Assembly (NCBI GenBank): GCA_023374045.1
Contig: CM041783.1
Location: 93,097,298-93,161,297, forward strand
DNA length: 64,000 nucleotides
Origin: Limonium bicolor
Taxonomy: Eukaryota; Streptophyta; Magnoliopsida; Caryophyllales; Plumbaginaceae
Direction of reading: 5' to 3'
The position numbers and the translations under genes were made by a program. Below, piece after piece: positions 44,861-56,520 of this stretch; the stretch's first letter is position 1, and each line of letters opens with the position of its first letter. The notes under the pieces are model-generated. The model did not search any database. It was not told the origin of the DNA and saw nothing but the letters and a program-made list of their open reading frames with translations.

Positions 44861-45898
44861 TGTAGACACCAAAAATTCTCACCCGTTTTATATTGAAACA
44901 AAAATAAACATGCTTCTAGAAACAGGGTGGTCGTCCCCGTTTTCAACCAAAGGAATTTCTTTTTTCCAACATTTAAATCTCACATTTCTATGGAAAAGGA
45001 GCACGAGCTTTTATTGTAATCCGTTTTAACCTGTTTCATTTTGTATACTTATTTTGTTACTTTTGTTTTAAAATCTTTCATGGTTTTGTTATTGTGTTGC
45101 ATTATCTTCCTTACTTGGTTTTATCTATTTCCCCTAGATTTTCCATCATCATTTCTATCATTTTCTGTGACTTTTACTACTATTATTTTATCTATTTATT
45201 TTATTCGTTTTATCTCCATTTCACGGGCATTATTTTTCATCATCTCATGTATATGTGCTATTCTTTTATTTTATATCTCATCACGTTTTGAATCTTATTT
45301 TTAATTGTATTCCATAATTTCATGTCACTATTTTTTTTGTTCTCATTTTGTTGTATACTTTTCATTTGAAATGGTAGCATTTTTAGAAGAGTCATCCCGG
45401 TCTGGACTAAAACTCTAGTATTATTTTTTCGGTGAAGATACTGATTTCCGACTCAGCATAGCCGGTTAACATGCTCTCCATATAACCCAATGGTCCTGGG
45501 TTCGACTCTGAACTAAGGCGTTTTTTTATTTCTCGTTTAGCTTGCAATAGGCCTTTTGTTTTATGGTCTGCTGTAACCGAAATTCGCTACAGCTCCATTG
45601 GTCAAGGTGTGCGGGTAGGAGGTCAGAAGTACCAGGTTCGAACCTAGACACCCGTAAGTTTTATTTTGGTCTCGATTTTTTTTGCTAGCCGGACCAAGTA
45701 GAGCCCAACCTTGCTTCTGGGCCAATTTTGGTCTCTGTTACCCAAGTAAAGCCCATTTATTCTATTATTCAGTCCATAAATCCATCAGATATCCCCATAG
45801 AAACCCTATTCCTACATTATAAAAACATTCACAAAAGACCTACAGTACACACACGTTTCACCAGTAGACACCAATCCCCATTATTCTAATTCTCTGTC
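44861..45898 (+). repeat. Element O 3' LTR (5' portion, cut by LTR D)
   Basis: It starts TGTAGACACCAAAAATTCTC after a PPT and is very T-rich at 45030-45370. No second copy is in the window. It is broken at 45898 where LTR D (TGAAATACCCC) begins. It contains two tRNA-like segments. Confidence 0.7.
45455..45650 (+). other. Two tRNA-like segments within element O LTR
   Basis: Segment one, about 45455-45515: AGCCGGTTAACATGCTC resembles a D-arm and A box, and CCTGGGTTCGACTCTG resembles a T-arm and B box (GGTTCGACTC at 45499-45508), followed by seven T. Segment two, about 45592-45650: CCATTGGTCAAGGTG resembles an A box and ACCAGGTTCGAACC a B box (GGTTCGAACC at 45635-45644), followed by a T-rich run. 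Acceptor stems are not convincing, so these are not called tRNA genes. Confidence 0.45.
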
Positions 45899-47165
45899 TG
45901 AAATACCCCAAACCTTTAAGTGTTAAGTTAATTATGTAATCATGACTTTTAAGGCTAATTAAGTCCTTAAGAAACTTTGGTAGACAGTTTAAACCGAAGA
46001 AAACACAAGGAAACACCATAAAGTCAATTTAAGCAAATACTTGCTCTAGACTTGGTGTGAAATACCCCAAACCTTGATGTGTCAATTAAATGTTAAAATA
46101 TGGTAAAATAATGCTAAAAGATGCCTTATAAATGTTAGTAAGCAATTTAAAACCATAGTAAACACAATTAAGTACCATTAAGACAATTTGAGCACAAACA
46201 TGCTCTAAACTTGGGATAACCTTGGTTAGGACTCAAAGAGCTTACCAAGACTTTATTAACATGCTAATGGACATGTTAAACCAATTACCAAAGAAAACCA
46301 AGCTTGAAAACAAGTTAAAACACAAAATGTGCTTTAAGGAGTCTTAAAGCACATTTTCGAAAAATTGTCTTGTAAATGGGTTTTGAGTGGCTGAATGACC
46401 ATCATTACTCTTTAATCAACATGTGTACTACTTATTATCACATTAGGAAGTCTAAATAAATGGGAAATCAAAAATATCACAATTATGTGCACTAATTTAT
46501 GAATAGTGCTCAAATAGTGCTAGTCTAAGTTATAAGTCAATATAAGTTGTTTAATTGGTCAACAAAGCCCATGAAATACCCTATTATATAATGGGGGCCG
46601 ATTTTTAAGTGTGACTCACCACACTTGGCTGATTGATAAGGAAGGAAGGTAATAAAAGTGTAAGTTAACTATTTGCTTTATTACTTCAATATCTTACAAA
46701 CTCACCTCTCTCTTCATTCTCTTCTTCCTTTATTAATTCCCACCGTCACCAACCTGCATCCTCCCTTATCCATCGTTTTTGCTACAGCAACCATACCATT
46801 CTCCATCTTCATATACTTGTAACTCTTAGCTCCTTGCTCCAAAATCAATTTCAAGACCACCAATCTTCTAGTTTGATCAAGCTCTTAAACCTAGTCTTTT
46901 CAAATCTTCATGACCACCATTTCGGTGCCATGGGGATCCACCGTTGAAGGAGCTTGAGCTCACCTTTTCATGCTTTGTTGATCACCTTTGCTTCAAGGTA
47001 AAGAAAACTAAAGAAAAACTCCACTTCCTCTTGTTTTTGTGTTGGCCGAAAATTCACCTTGTAATGGTGTTTTCTTTTGCTTTGGTTTAGCTTCATTCTA
47101 ATCTTCAATGGGCTAGGTGGAGGCCTCTCGTGCTACTTATTCAAACTCTCTTCCAAAACCAAGGA
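45899..47165 (+). repeat. LTR D: first ~1.27 kb of an M-type LTR, plus strand
   Basis: It starts TGAAATACCCC at 45899, with a second TGAAATACCCC start at 46058 because of a ~159-bp tandem duplication that is also in LTR E. It is about 96% identical by eye to the reverse complement of 49350-50613. It ends near 47165, where the sequence switches into LTR E in opposite orientation. Confidence 0.8.
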
Positions 47166-50100
47166 AAAAAACCATAACATAACAGAGAGGGAGTTAAAGA
47201 AACTATATACATCAACTCCCAAACAACACGCGCGACCGGAACGACCAAATTCCTCACCCCCCCCCATAATATATTTATATATATAGTTAAGAGCTCCATT
47301 ATGGAACTTATCACATCCACACACCAAATGGTGTTACCATTGGGTTAACACACAAGGGAGGTAAACATACTTACACGCACAAACAACACACAACTAATTC
47401 ACGCATAGCCGTGGTTAGAACGTTACCATGGTTTGGGTCGTTAAATCCGAATACTGATCTCTTAAGTGCTCCTAGATTTGGTTAGCTAAGGTTTAACACA
47501 TATTTGAGGTTAAACGGTATCAGCTACATGTACGCCACATAAATGAATTACTGTAAACTCATTTCATTCTTATTCTTGCAAGGTGGCAAACACACAGAAA
47601 AATAGTTTGGCATACAAGCCGGTGTAATCCGGTAGGACACAGGTTGCAAGAAAACCATACCTTGGTCCTTGCTGCGTACTAGTCCTGCCAAACGTAGTTC
47701 CTAAACATGATTAATAATGTCGGTTAATTAACTTACTTAACTTCCGGTTTACTAAGCATTTTACATGATTATATGACATGTATTGTGCTTAAACTTACCC
47801 TTGATTACCTTCATTATACCCCCTAGGGTTTACTGCTAAAGCCACACTTTGTTTGTTTTTTTTTACAATTTTAGGTCGACCGACCATACCAACTGACCTT
47901 ACCCAAGGTCGGTCCATTCCAGTGACATCCGGGTTTCAAAATTTTACACTACGACCGACCTTGTCAAGTCCGGTCCCAAGGTCGGTCCATTCCAGAACAT
48001 TTTACCGTTTAAAAATTCTACCCCGACCGACCTTGCAAGTCCGGTCCACAAGGTCGGTCTATTCCAGAGACATATTACGTATACAAAATTCAAGCCCGAC
48101 CGACCTTGCAAGTCCGGTCCCCAAGGTCGGTCCATTCCAGAGAGCTTTCTAGCTGGGTAAACTGGGCTCGACCGACCTTGTAAGTCCGGTCCCTAAGGTC
48201 GGTCTACTCCAGACCCTTGTTTAAAAATGCACATTTGACCCCAAACTTCACCTTTCATATCCTAGTATGTTCTAACCTCATTTTGGCACTTCAACCACAC
48301 CTTTAGACACCCAATAAACTCCTTAAATCACTCACCACAACCCACCTCAACCATTACACAATTTCTTGCAAAATCACTAACACTTGTAATGTTTTGCCTT
48401 AGGTTTCTAAGTGGTGCTTCACACTTATGATAACAACTATCCCAAAATGTTTTCTCACCACCAACACATCATTTTCACAACTACTTAAAAATTTCTTTCC
48501 ACAAGTTCTTACCTCCTCCTTTTCAAGACATTATTTTCTCCTTGTTTACCAAAACTTGCATAAGTCTTAAACACAATTCCTCCATGAATTTGGTGCATCC
48601 CAAAACACCCATTTGATCCCTAAATTCTCCAAGATAATGCCCAAATCATCTTAGCATCTAGGAACACCTTAATTCACTTTTCTTTCACTAACACCACACC
48701 TAGCCATGCCTAGCACTTCCTAGTACACCAAACCTCATTTCAATACTTAAAACTCCTTGTACATTAGCCAAATTTTGACATGGGTTTCACTAGCACATTG
48801 TTACACCAAAACACATAGTTTTCACCTTTATACATTCAAGAACATTCATCCACACAAGAAATGCTCTTCACACACAACTAAGCCTCAAACTACACCACAT
48901 CACAATATAGTGCATAATTTAAATTGCTTGGCACTTAGGCCCTTAAATAACATGGCTCTTAGGCCCTTAAATAACATAAACCTTAAACACTGAATTTCCA
49001 CATACTAAATGCCTTTGACCTGCAAATACACTCAACATCATATATGTCCTTAATAACCTCCTTGAGGGTATTTTACTAGCTCATTTCCCATTGGCTCCTT
49101 AGGTAGTTTTAATAAGCAATTAAAGCTCATTTTTCCTAAGGCATTATAACTACATTGAGATAGTTCATTTACCTCTTCTCCTTCCAAACTTCTTTCTTGT
49201 TTCCTTGGATTGAAAATTAGCAAGGAACTTGATCACTTGTCAACCTTCTATTCAATATACAAGTAAGGTAATGAGCATTCAAGCTTCATGCTTAACCTCA
49301 TTTATAAACCCTAAGTTATATAATGTCTTAAAACAGTAAAATGATTGTTTTACCTTGGTTTTGGAAGAGAGTTTGAATAAGTAGCAAGAGAAGGCTCCAC
49401 CTATCCCATTGAAGATTAGAATGAAGCTAAACCAAAGCAAAATAAAACACCATTACAAGGTGAATTTTCGGCCAACACAAAAACAAGAGGAAGTGGAGTT
49501 TTTCTTTGGTTTTCTTTACCTTGAAGCAAAGGTGATCAACAAAGCATGAAAAGGTGAGCTCAAGCTCCTTCAATGGTGGATCCCCATGGAACCGAAATGG
49601 TGGTCTTGAAGATTTGAAAAGACTAGGTTGAAGAGCTTGATCAAACTAGAAGATTGGTGGTCTTAAAATTGATTTTGGAGCATGGAGCTAAGAGTTACAA
49701 GTATATGAAGATGGAGAATGGTATGGTTGCTGTAGCAAAACCGATGGAGAAGGGAGGATGCAGGTTTGTGACGGTGGGAAGTAAGAAAGGAAGAAGCGAA
49801 TGAAGAGAGAGGTGAGTTTGTAAGATATTGAAGTAATAAAACAAATAGTTAACTTACACTTTTATTTCCTTCCTTATCAATCAGCCAAGTGTGGTGAGTC
49901 ACACTTAAAAAATGGCCCCCATTATATAATAGGGTATTTCATGGGCTTTGTTGACCAATTAAACAACTTATATTGACTTATAACTTAGACTAGCACTATT
50001 TGAGCACTATTCACAAATTAGTGCACATAATTGTGAATTTTTGATTTCCCATTGATTTAGACTTCCTAATGTGATACTAAGTAGTACACATGTTGATTAA

Positions 50101-50613
50101 ATAGTAATGATGGTCATTCAGCCACTCAAAACCCATTTACAAGACAATTTTTTGAAAATGTGCTATAAGACTCCTTAAAGCACATTTTGTGTTTTAACTT
50201 GTTTTGAAGCTTGGTTTTCTTTGGTAATTGGTTTAACATGTCCATTAGAAAGTTAATAAAGTCTTGGTAAGCTCTTTGAGTCCTAACCAAGGTTATCCCA
50301 AGTTTAGAGCATGTTTGTGCTCAAATTGTCTTAATGGTACTTTATTGTGTTTACTATGGTTTTAAATTGCTTACTAACGTTTATAAGGCATCTTTTAGCC
50401 TTATTTTACCATAGTTTAACATTTAATTGACATATCAAGGTTTGGGATATTCCACACCAAGTCTAGAGCAAGTATTTGCTTAAATTGACTTTATGGTGTT
50501 TCCTTGTGTTTTCTTCGGTTTAAACTGTTTACCAAAGTTTCTTAAGGACTTAATTAGCCTTAGAAGTCATGATTACATAATTAAATTAACACTTAAAGGT
50601 TTGGGGTATTTCA
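47166..50613 (-). repeat. LTR E: 3' LTR of M2, minus strand, distal end missing
   Basis: On the minus strand it starts TGAAATACCCC at 50613 after a PPT and runs about 3.4 kb, past the inverted-repeat cassettes (47875-48213), to a GTGTGTTGTTTGGGAGTTGA segment matched in LTR B near 21310 and LTR F near 63980. The terminal ~1.2 kb (to GGGTGTTACA) is absent because LTR D abuts it. No gene is supported. Confidence 0.78.
47875..48213 (-). repeat. Five to six inverted-repeat cassettes in LTR E
   Basis: Minus-strand counterpart of 20224-20563: repeated GACCGACCTTG...CAAGTCCGGTC arms and ATTCCAG spacers at ~62-bp spacing. Confidence 0.88.
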
Positions 50614-52899
50614 ATCTACCCCCCTTAAAAGAACTTCATCCTCGAAGTTCACAGTTTCCCCCGTATCCTTCCATTAGAATCCGGGGATTACTTGCCAGAT
50701 AAAACTTCCATAACCAAACATACTTTACATCACAACCTCGGACTTAATGGTCCGGGTAACATATCCAAATCCATACATAACATACTTATATAATAACCTC
50801 GGACTTGAAGGTCCGGGTAACACTACCACGTTTGTATCCATATATCCACTCTCAGACTCTCAGGTCTGGGTAACATAACCAAATTCAGAACTCAACCATC
50901 TTAGGACTCAAGGTCAAGATAGCATTTATTACACCTACCACACAACATGTCTTAGCATGTATAGCAATCAAAATACCTTTTCCATCTCTTCATGGGCTCG
51001 GTCCTAAGACTATAGGACATTACAGTCCTCGAGTCCCATGTCGAGTACATATACAATGTGATCCCGCAGAACCCGGTCGCGATGGACACCTTCTGGTCCC
51101 TGTTCCTTTGGGAGATCAAAACAATCACTTACTTTTAACATATATACTTCTCATGTCACCAGTCCGAAGACAAAGGCTCATACGTCCTCAGCTCGTGACC
51201 AAGTACTACAAAAATATTCTTTACTAGGTTAAGTATAAGAGAATCCTTTATTCAAAATATCAATCGAAAGTTTTGGAAATACCAATTGAAAATCCTTTTG
51301 AAAACGTAATACAACTCCAAGTCCAATTTATGCTTTTTGCATCTTTTCTTAGAGTGATTATTTGTGACCACTTATAGGGAGTTTCAAGAGTCATCCAACC
51401 CTGATGTGATCAGCATCAGTGTTGAACTATCCTTCCACCCCACTTTGTGTTCGGCTTCCCTTGATCTCATGAAAATCAAGTTTCACCTCCCACTTCAATT
51501 TCAAACAACAACTAATTCACTCATTTCCAATTTTCTATCTTTTCAACCATTCTAGTCATAATCATTACATCTCCAAGGGATAGAACTCTGTCTATTAGTT
51601 ATCTCCATTCACCTTTAATCAAGTTACATAGGGAATCTGATTCTCACTAGGTTCTATGTCGGTTTCATATCCCTTCGCAAATCACAATACTATATATATA
51701 TATATATATATATTATCAAAATACGATAGCCAATATTACAGTTAGTATTATATGAACACATACTGTCAGGATTTTAGTTCCCCGGGAGTTTCTTTACTAC
51801 CTTACACTTGTACTCTCATACACAACTGTTAACAAAGTAGACACACTTATCACAATGGTATTCGCATCATTTGTACGCAATTACCACAATTAAACCATGA
51901 ATGAATGCGTATGTTCATATTACGTACGCACCCATCATCAAAACAAATTATTTGTGCTATGCACACCATAGTTCACGTACACTTGTACGTTAAAACACAC
52001 TAAGCGATTTTAGGCTTTACCCCTCTTAAAAGGGATTACACCCACGTAATCAATCACTGAACATTGGTTTAAAATGTTCTGCCGTCGGGAAGTGTTTTAA
52101 CTTCCACGCAGTCTGTTATACAATGCGTTCTGGTTAGAGGATCTTAACCATATTGGCGGTTTAGTCCCTAAATCAAGAATTCTCATTGGAGTTTGTTTAA
52201 CTCATAATCGGTTTCGATTCTGGCCTGTCAGAAATTAGCCATTTTTTCGTATTCACCATGCATATTCAACGTCTGAATCATAAGCTCACTACCTTCGGCT
52301 GCGCAACTCCGACAACTTAGATGTTAGTTTGCCTCTTTCGTTATTCGTAGTGTATTGTACGTCTCCCACTTATCGCCTTTATCTTGGTAATAATAGTTTC
52401 TCAACCGATGTGTGGTATCTCCTACCGTGCGCGAATTCGGTGAGTTTTTAAACTTTATAACTTTTACCGTATCTTCAGGATTACTCACTTGGTTTCATCC
52501 GACTTGTTGTCGGTTGAGGTTGAGCTACCACCTAATATGTAGTGCTCCCTCGGTTATTTCCAACACTTGAGGTATATTCCATACCGGTATTTGGTATTTA
52601 GTGCTACTGTAGTCACTTATTCCTAATCATGCCTCCACACTTGGTTCTGTACAAGAATTCTTTCATTTGTACGACCTTGTGTTTCCTTATAGCGTTATAA
52701 GTCTCCTTCTACTTCTACTAGAATTAACATTTTCCAACCACTCGATCATTACTGCGCAAGTGCGATACCAAAACACTCAGTCATACAGAGTGTAGAGGCG
52801 TAAACCCTTGGCAGTAAATCTCTTATGCGATTGCAATAGGGATGAACATTGTGTTCCCACGAGACCCTTATCACATAATACCGGCTACTGGCTTACTGC
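50614..52899 (-). mobile_element. M2 internal region, part nearest its 3' LTR
   Basis: Minus strand: the PPT TTAAGGGGGGTAGAT is at 50614-50628, next to LTR E. The rest is the reversed counterpart of M1 about 15540-17803, non-coding, with an AT microsatellite at 51690-51715. Because M1 is uninterrupted at the matching place near 15540, it serves as the empty site for TR-GAG2. Confidence 0.75.
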
Positions 52900-52904
52900 C
52901 CAGC
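52900..52904. repeat. Left target-site duplication of TR-GAG2 (CCAGC)
   Basis: CCAGC precedes the LTR edge here and follows the other LTR at 60373-60377. Confidence 0.9.
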
Positions 52905-54417
52905 TGCAGAGTGGATTTATCGTGAGTGATTAGAAGAGGTGTAGTTATTAAAAGAAAGAAATTAATACTCAAAATATCCGTCGGGCTGCAAATTAAAACC
53001 CGGTCGTAGTAGTATAGAAGACAGAAGCGGCCGGGGTCAAACCGTGGGACTTATAGCGAGATAAAATAGTTCCTAAGCTTGTCACAAAAAGGGGGGAAGT
53101 TAATTGACTTGTTTTTTTTTAGAGAATTAAAGGAGCAGATTAGATTACTGAGTGCAGATGAATTAAATGGAACTCCGGGTTCAGGTTAATATGATTTAAT
53201 TAATTGTGCTAACTCTACCGGTTTAATAAAATAGTTTGGCAAGATTCCTGTAATTTTCTTAAGGTCCGATGAAAACTCTTAAGAACTCGTTTACCTGTAA
53301 TGCAAGGTCCGATGAAAACTCGAGCAAAAGCCTGTAAACGGCAGAGGAGTATGAGGCTTTATTCTTGCAACATGTATTAACTTAAACGATGAAAATAAGT
53401 TTTTACAGTTTTACGTCTTAATTAACCCGTCTGATTCTAACCGATGAAATTAAAAACAGACTTAGTAAGGCTTTTTAATAAACCGATGAAATTATTAAAA
53501 AGGGAGAGAAACAAAACTTTAATCGTAACAAACTGAAATTATTTAAACCGGTAGAAATATATTACACAGCTTAACAAACCATAATTAAAAACCTTGCCCG
53601 AAGTAAATCCTCCTTAGCCAGACATATTAACTGGTAATAAATCTGACAGAGGTTGGACGTAATAACTGCACGGAGACGTGATTAGTGAATGGAGAAATGG
53701 AGAGGTCGAAGAGTGAAACATGTACGTAGGCTATTATAAGTGAAGTGGGTGAATTAGAGAATTAATGGAGTGAAATGGTATACGGGAGCGAATTACTGGA
53801 ATAGAATGAGAAGAGTACGTAGAAGACTTGCAGTTTGATTGCCTCTGTTGATTTCTTCACTGATTGAAGCATTGATTGCTTCATTTATTGCAGGGGACAG
53901 GAGCTGGAGATGCGTGAGCGAAATAAGGTAGGCGACGGCGGGGTAGATAGATAAGGCGAGTTGCAGAGTCGCGCGAAGAAGAAAACTATTTTCGGGCGCG
54001 ATTTACTCTTGTCCGCCTGTGGAACCGCCTCAAAACAAGGCGGTTTGTGTGTTGTCCGCCTCTACAACCGCCTCTTGTCCGCCTCTGGTCCGCCTGTGGT
54101 GTCCGCCTCTGTATGGCGCGGGGTTGAGCAGGCGGTTTTATGCTGTTGTGCTGACCGTGACTTATTTCCTTCTACGAACTTCGACCGGCTCTAGATTCTT
54201 CGTTTGGACTGTTTTCTGAGCCGTTTGCGTCTACGCGTTCGTCTTCCGTCTACTTCACTCCCGGCTTGGTTTTCCTCATGTTAAACCAATAATTTGTGAG
54301 ATAAACAATAAAACATAAACTAGAGGAAAACTAACCGAAGTGGAGAAATGAGCAAGAAAAGTGCTAATATTATACATGAAATACACCTAAATAACATGCT
54401 CATTTAGACACTTATCA
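52905..54417 (-). repeat. TR-GAG2 3' LTR (82-bp deletion)
   Basis: 1,513 bp. Relative to the 5' LTR it lacks the bases at 59681-59762, which include the TATA box; the joint falls after 53810. It contains repeated GTCCGCCTC and an AACCGCCTCAAAACAAGGCG inverted repeat around 54010-54120. ORFs in this GC-rich part (53961-54219) are translations of that repeat. Confidence 0.9.
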
Positions 54418-54430
54418 CACCCCCACACTT
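54418..54430 (-). other. Polypurine tract of TR-GAG2
   Basis: Minus strand AAGTGTGGGGGTG directly before the LTR start TGATAAGTG. Confidence 0.85.
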
Positions 54431-55720
54431 ATCTTTTTGCTTGTCCTCAAGTAAAACCATGTACCTAAGCAAGTAGGAAATGCTCAATACTAACAAATAT
54501 TATTATGAAGGGTAGGATAAAAAAGTCAATAGTTTATGATCTTAAAACTTATTGAGGAGTGTGAAAAATTATCTGCTGGTGGCATAGGTGTGCTCAAGGT
54601 GAAAACAAAATTTAGAATTTCGGGGTATGATCTAAGGTACTTCAATGTTTCTTTTGTTTTGGTGACTCCGAGAACTTTTACCAGGCCAACTTTCTCAAGA
54701 ATGGGCATTGAGGAGAAAATAAAAGGAAGAAAAGATTTATGCATGCTTCACTTTTGCAAAGAGATGAGAAAATATAGGCATCACGCCTTTGTATTAAGAA
54801 CACTCAACTCCTTTGTTGGTTACCAATGGTGTCTCGAAAGTCCCTTTTTTTTGTATACTTCTTCTTTTTTTTAACAGAGAAATACCCCTTAGCAATCCCT
54901 AAGAGAGAAGACAGAAAGAAACCCTGAGCAATAAAATCCAACCAATTTGCAGATTATTTGGTCACACCGCATATAAAAATGCTCCTCAAAAGTAATCAAA
55001 TGTAAAATTTTGAAAAATTTGTACCCTTTATCCTACAATTCATAATAGTATTAGTTTTTAAAGAGAACAACCTACATTAGCAGGGTACATAATTCAATTG
55101 AACAAATGCGAGGTAAGCAGAAGATAAGCAGAGAGACTTAACAATTTTAAGCATTTAGATGTCCTAGGTTCTTCCCCCACACTTAGCTCAAGCAATGCCC
55201 TCATTGCGTAGATGAAATAAAATTAATAGGGCAAGCAAAGTAAAGGAAAGAGTGTACTCCCCAGATTTCGTAGAGTGTGTAGAGCTCCCCCACACTTGAG
55301 TGTTGCTGTGGAATGTCATGAATTAAACCTGTAAAGAATATTTACACAGCGAGAAGAACTCAAGTGAAGCCTGCATTTTATTATAGCAAATAAAAGGGAA
55401 ATATAGTACAAAAAGGAAAAACATATAAATTAAAGGAAAATAAAAGATAGATAGTGGGTTGCCTCCCACCGAGCTGCCCGGGTTTAACGTCTCTAGCTAG
55501 ACGTTTTTTATTATCCCGGATCATAAATGAATGTTGACAATGGCAGTACCGGGACAGGAAATTGGCAATATGTAGGATCGAACCACCTGGATCAAAACAA
55601 AGTATTATGGCAACAATGATAGTAGGAAAAGACAAACTCCACAAAACCTGGTTTTGAAGGAGGTGTTTTGTTGCATTAATTGTAGTGAAACCGGGTGATG
55701 GTTGTAGTGCTTCCTCAAAT
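54431..55720 (-). other. TR-GAG2 3' non-coding region
   Basis: AT-rich, with several CCCCCACACTT stretches (near 54420, 55175 and 55290) that resemble the reversed PPT. A conserved block at 55455-55505 reads on the minus strand GACGTTAAACCCGGGCAGCT, then CGGTGGGAGGCAACCCAC; I recall similar blocks downstream of the coding region in Athila elements. ORFs such as 54536-54874 lack any domain. Confidence 0.6.
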
Positions 55721-55722
55721 TG

Positions 55723-56322
55723 GAGAATGTAAACATTCTCCTTTGTTGGTGAGCCGTATGGGTGCAAGAAGGTAGTGGTGGTGCTTGCTCAAAGTCGAGG
55801 ATGTAAATTTCCTCCTCTGGAACGAAAATGAAGGTGGAAGTAGCTTCAACGGGTGGGTGGGGTGGGCATTATTTTTCTTTGTCGAAGGGCCCAAATTTTC
55901 CAATGGATGATCCTTAGTGTGAGTATCATCTTCAAATTTAAGGATGAAGACATCCTTAACTGCGTTGAGTGGTTCAGGGAGAACTTCTGGGAAATTTGTA
56001 TCTTCAATTCTGACCCTGGATCAAATGGAAAGATGGCCTTCTCACTCAGCGAGCCGACTGCGAGTTTCCACCCTACTTCTTTGTTGCACAAGAGGGGAAG
56101 GCTGTGATCCTCCAGATGAAGATCAAAGTTGGATGGCTTTTCCTCTTCGAATTTGAGGATGTAATAATCCTCGTCTTCTTTGAGAGGCTCAAAGGAAGAG
56201 CCTTGGTTGAATTCAACTTCAGAGGGAGGTGGTTCCTCGAAGGTGATATTGGTATTTTGTTTGGATGTTCTGGCGGGAGCGAGCATTTCCTCCTCTTCAT
56301 TCTCGAGGATGTAACAATCCTC
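55723..56322 (-). repeat. Five dispersed palindromes encoding a YILxFE peptide
   Basis: Copies at 55723-55740 (GAGAATGT-AA-ACATTCTC, perfect), 55797-55814 (imperfect), 55940-55957 (AAGGATG-AAGA-CATCCTT, perfect), 56155-56172 and 56305-56322 (GAGGAT...ATCCTC). On the minus strand each encodes a variant of (Y/F)IL(x)(F/N)E preceded by acidic residues: VYILQFEE, IYILDFEQ, VFILKFED, YYILKFEE and CYILENEE. Confidence 0.8.
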
Positions 56323-56520
56323 ATTGTCTGGGTATAGCACAGAGAAGGAGGGAAAATAACGGTAATTGACTTCAGAGGGAGGAGACTCCATGAAGTTGAG
56401 GTAGAAGTTGTCCTCTGATGGCTTGTCTTCAAGCTCAAGCAGAAGGTTTGATACCGTTTGCTCATTTTCGAACGGGGGTGGTGGTATTGAGTAACTCAAA
56501 TCCTCAGGTAAATCGTCCAC
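55846..56520 (-). pseudogene. Acidic repeat-containing ORF of TR-GAG2
   Basis: A 224-residue open frame directly after the gag C-terminal part. The start coordinate overlaps the end of the preceding frame. It is rich in Glu/Asp/Pro/Ser with repeated PPSEV and YILxxEEE blocks. The YIL blocks continue beyond its stop in other frames (to 55715), so the original coding region was longer. I recognise no domain. It may be an extension of Gag or an expanded repeat without a protein role. Confidence 0.4.

Larger units (their letters stand above)
27046..45898 (+). mobile_element. Element O: Ogre-like retrotransposon, interrupted and truncated
   Basis: Visible parts in order: an ORF1-like remnant, leader, gag, [element T insertion], acquired RNase H, integrase, repeat-rich tail, PPT and the first 1,038 bp of the 3' LTR. 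No 5' LTR is seen before 27046, where LTR C ends. The protease, RT and first RNase H expected between gag and the acquired RNase H are missing, apparently deleted together with the 3' end of T. Ogre/Tat affiliation rests on the CX2HX4HX4C-type gag relatives, an RNase H with the NNMAEYEA motif just before integrase, and the LTR start TGTAGACACC. Confidence 0.75.

Noticed and set aside
45455..45650. Functional tRNA genes
   Set aside because: B boxes are good, but I cannot form convincing acceptor and anticodon stems by hand, so they are listed only as tRNA-like.
53961..54219. ORFs in the GC-rich part of TR-GAG2 LTR
   Set aside because: Repeat translation of GTCCGCCTC units. Indels between the two LTRs shift the frame.
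54536..54874. 112-residue plus-strand ORF in the TR-GAG2 tail
   Set aside because: Opposite to the element's coding strand, with no domain and surrounded by non-coding AT-rich sequence.
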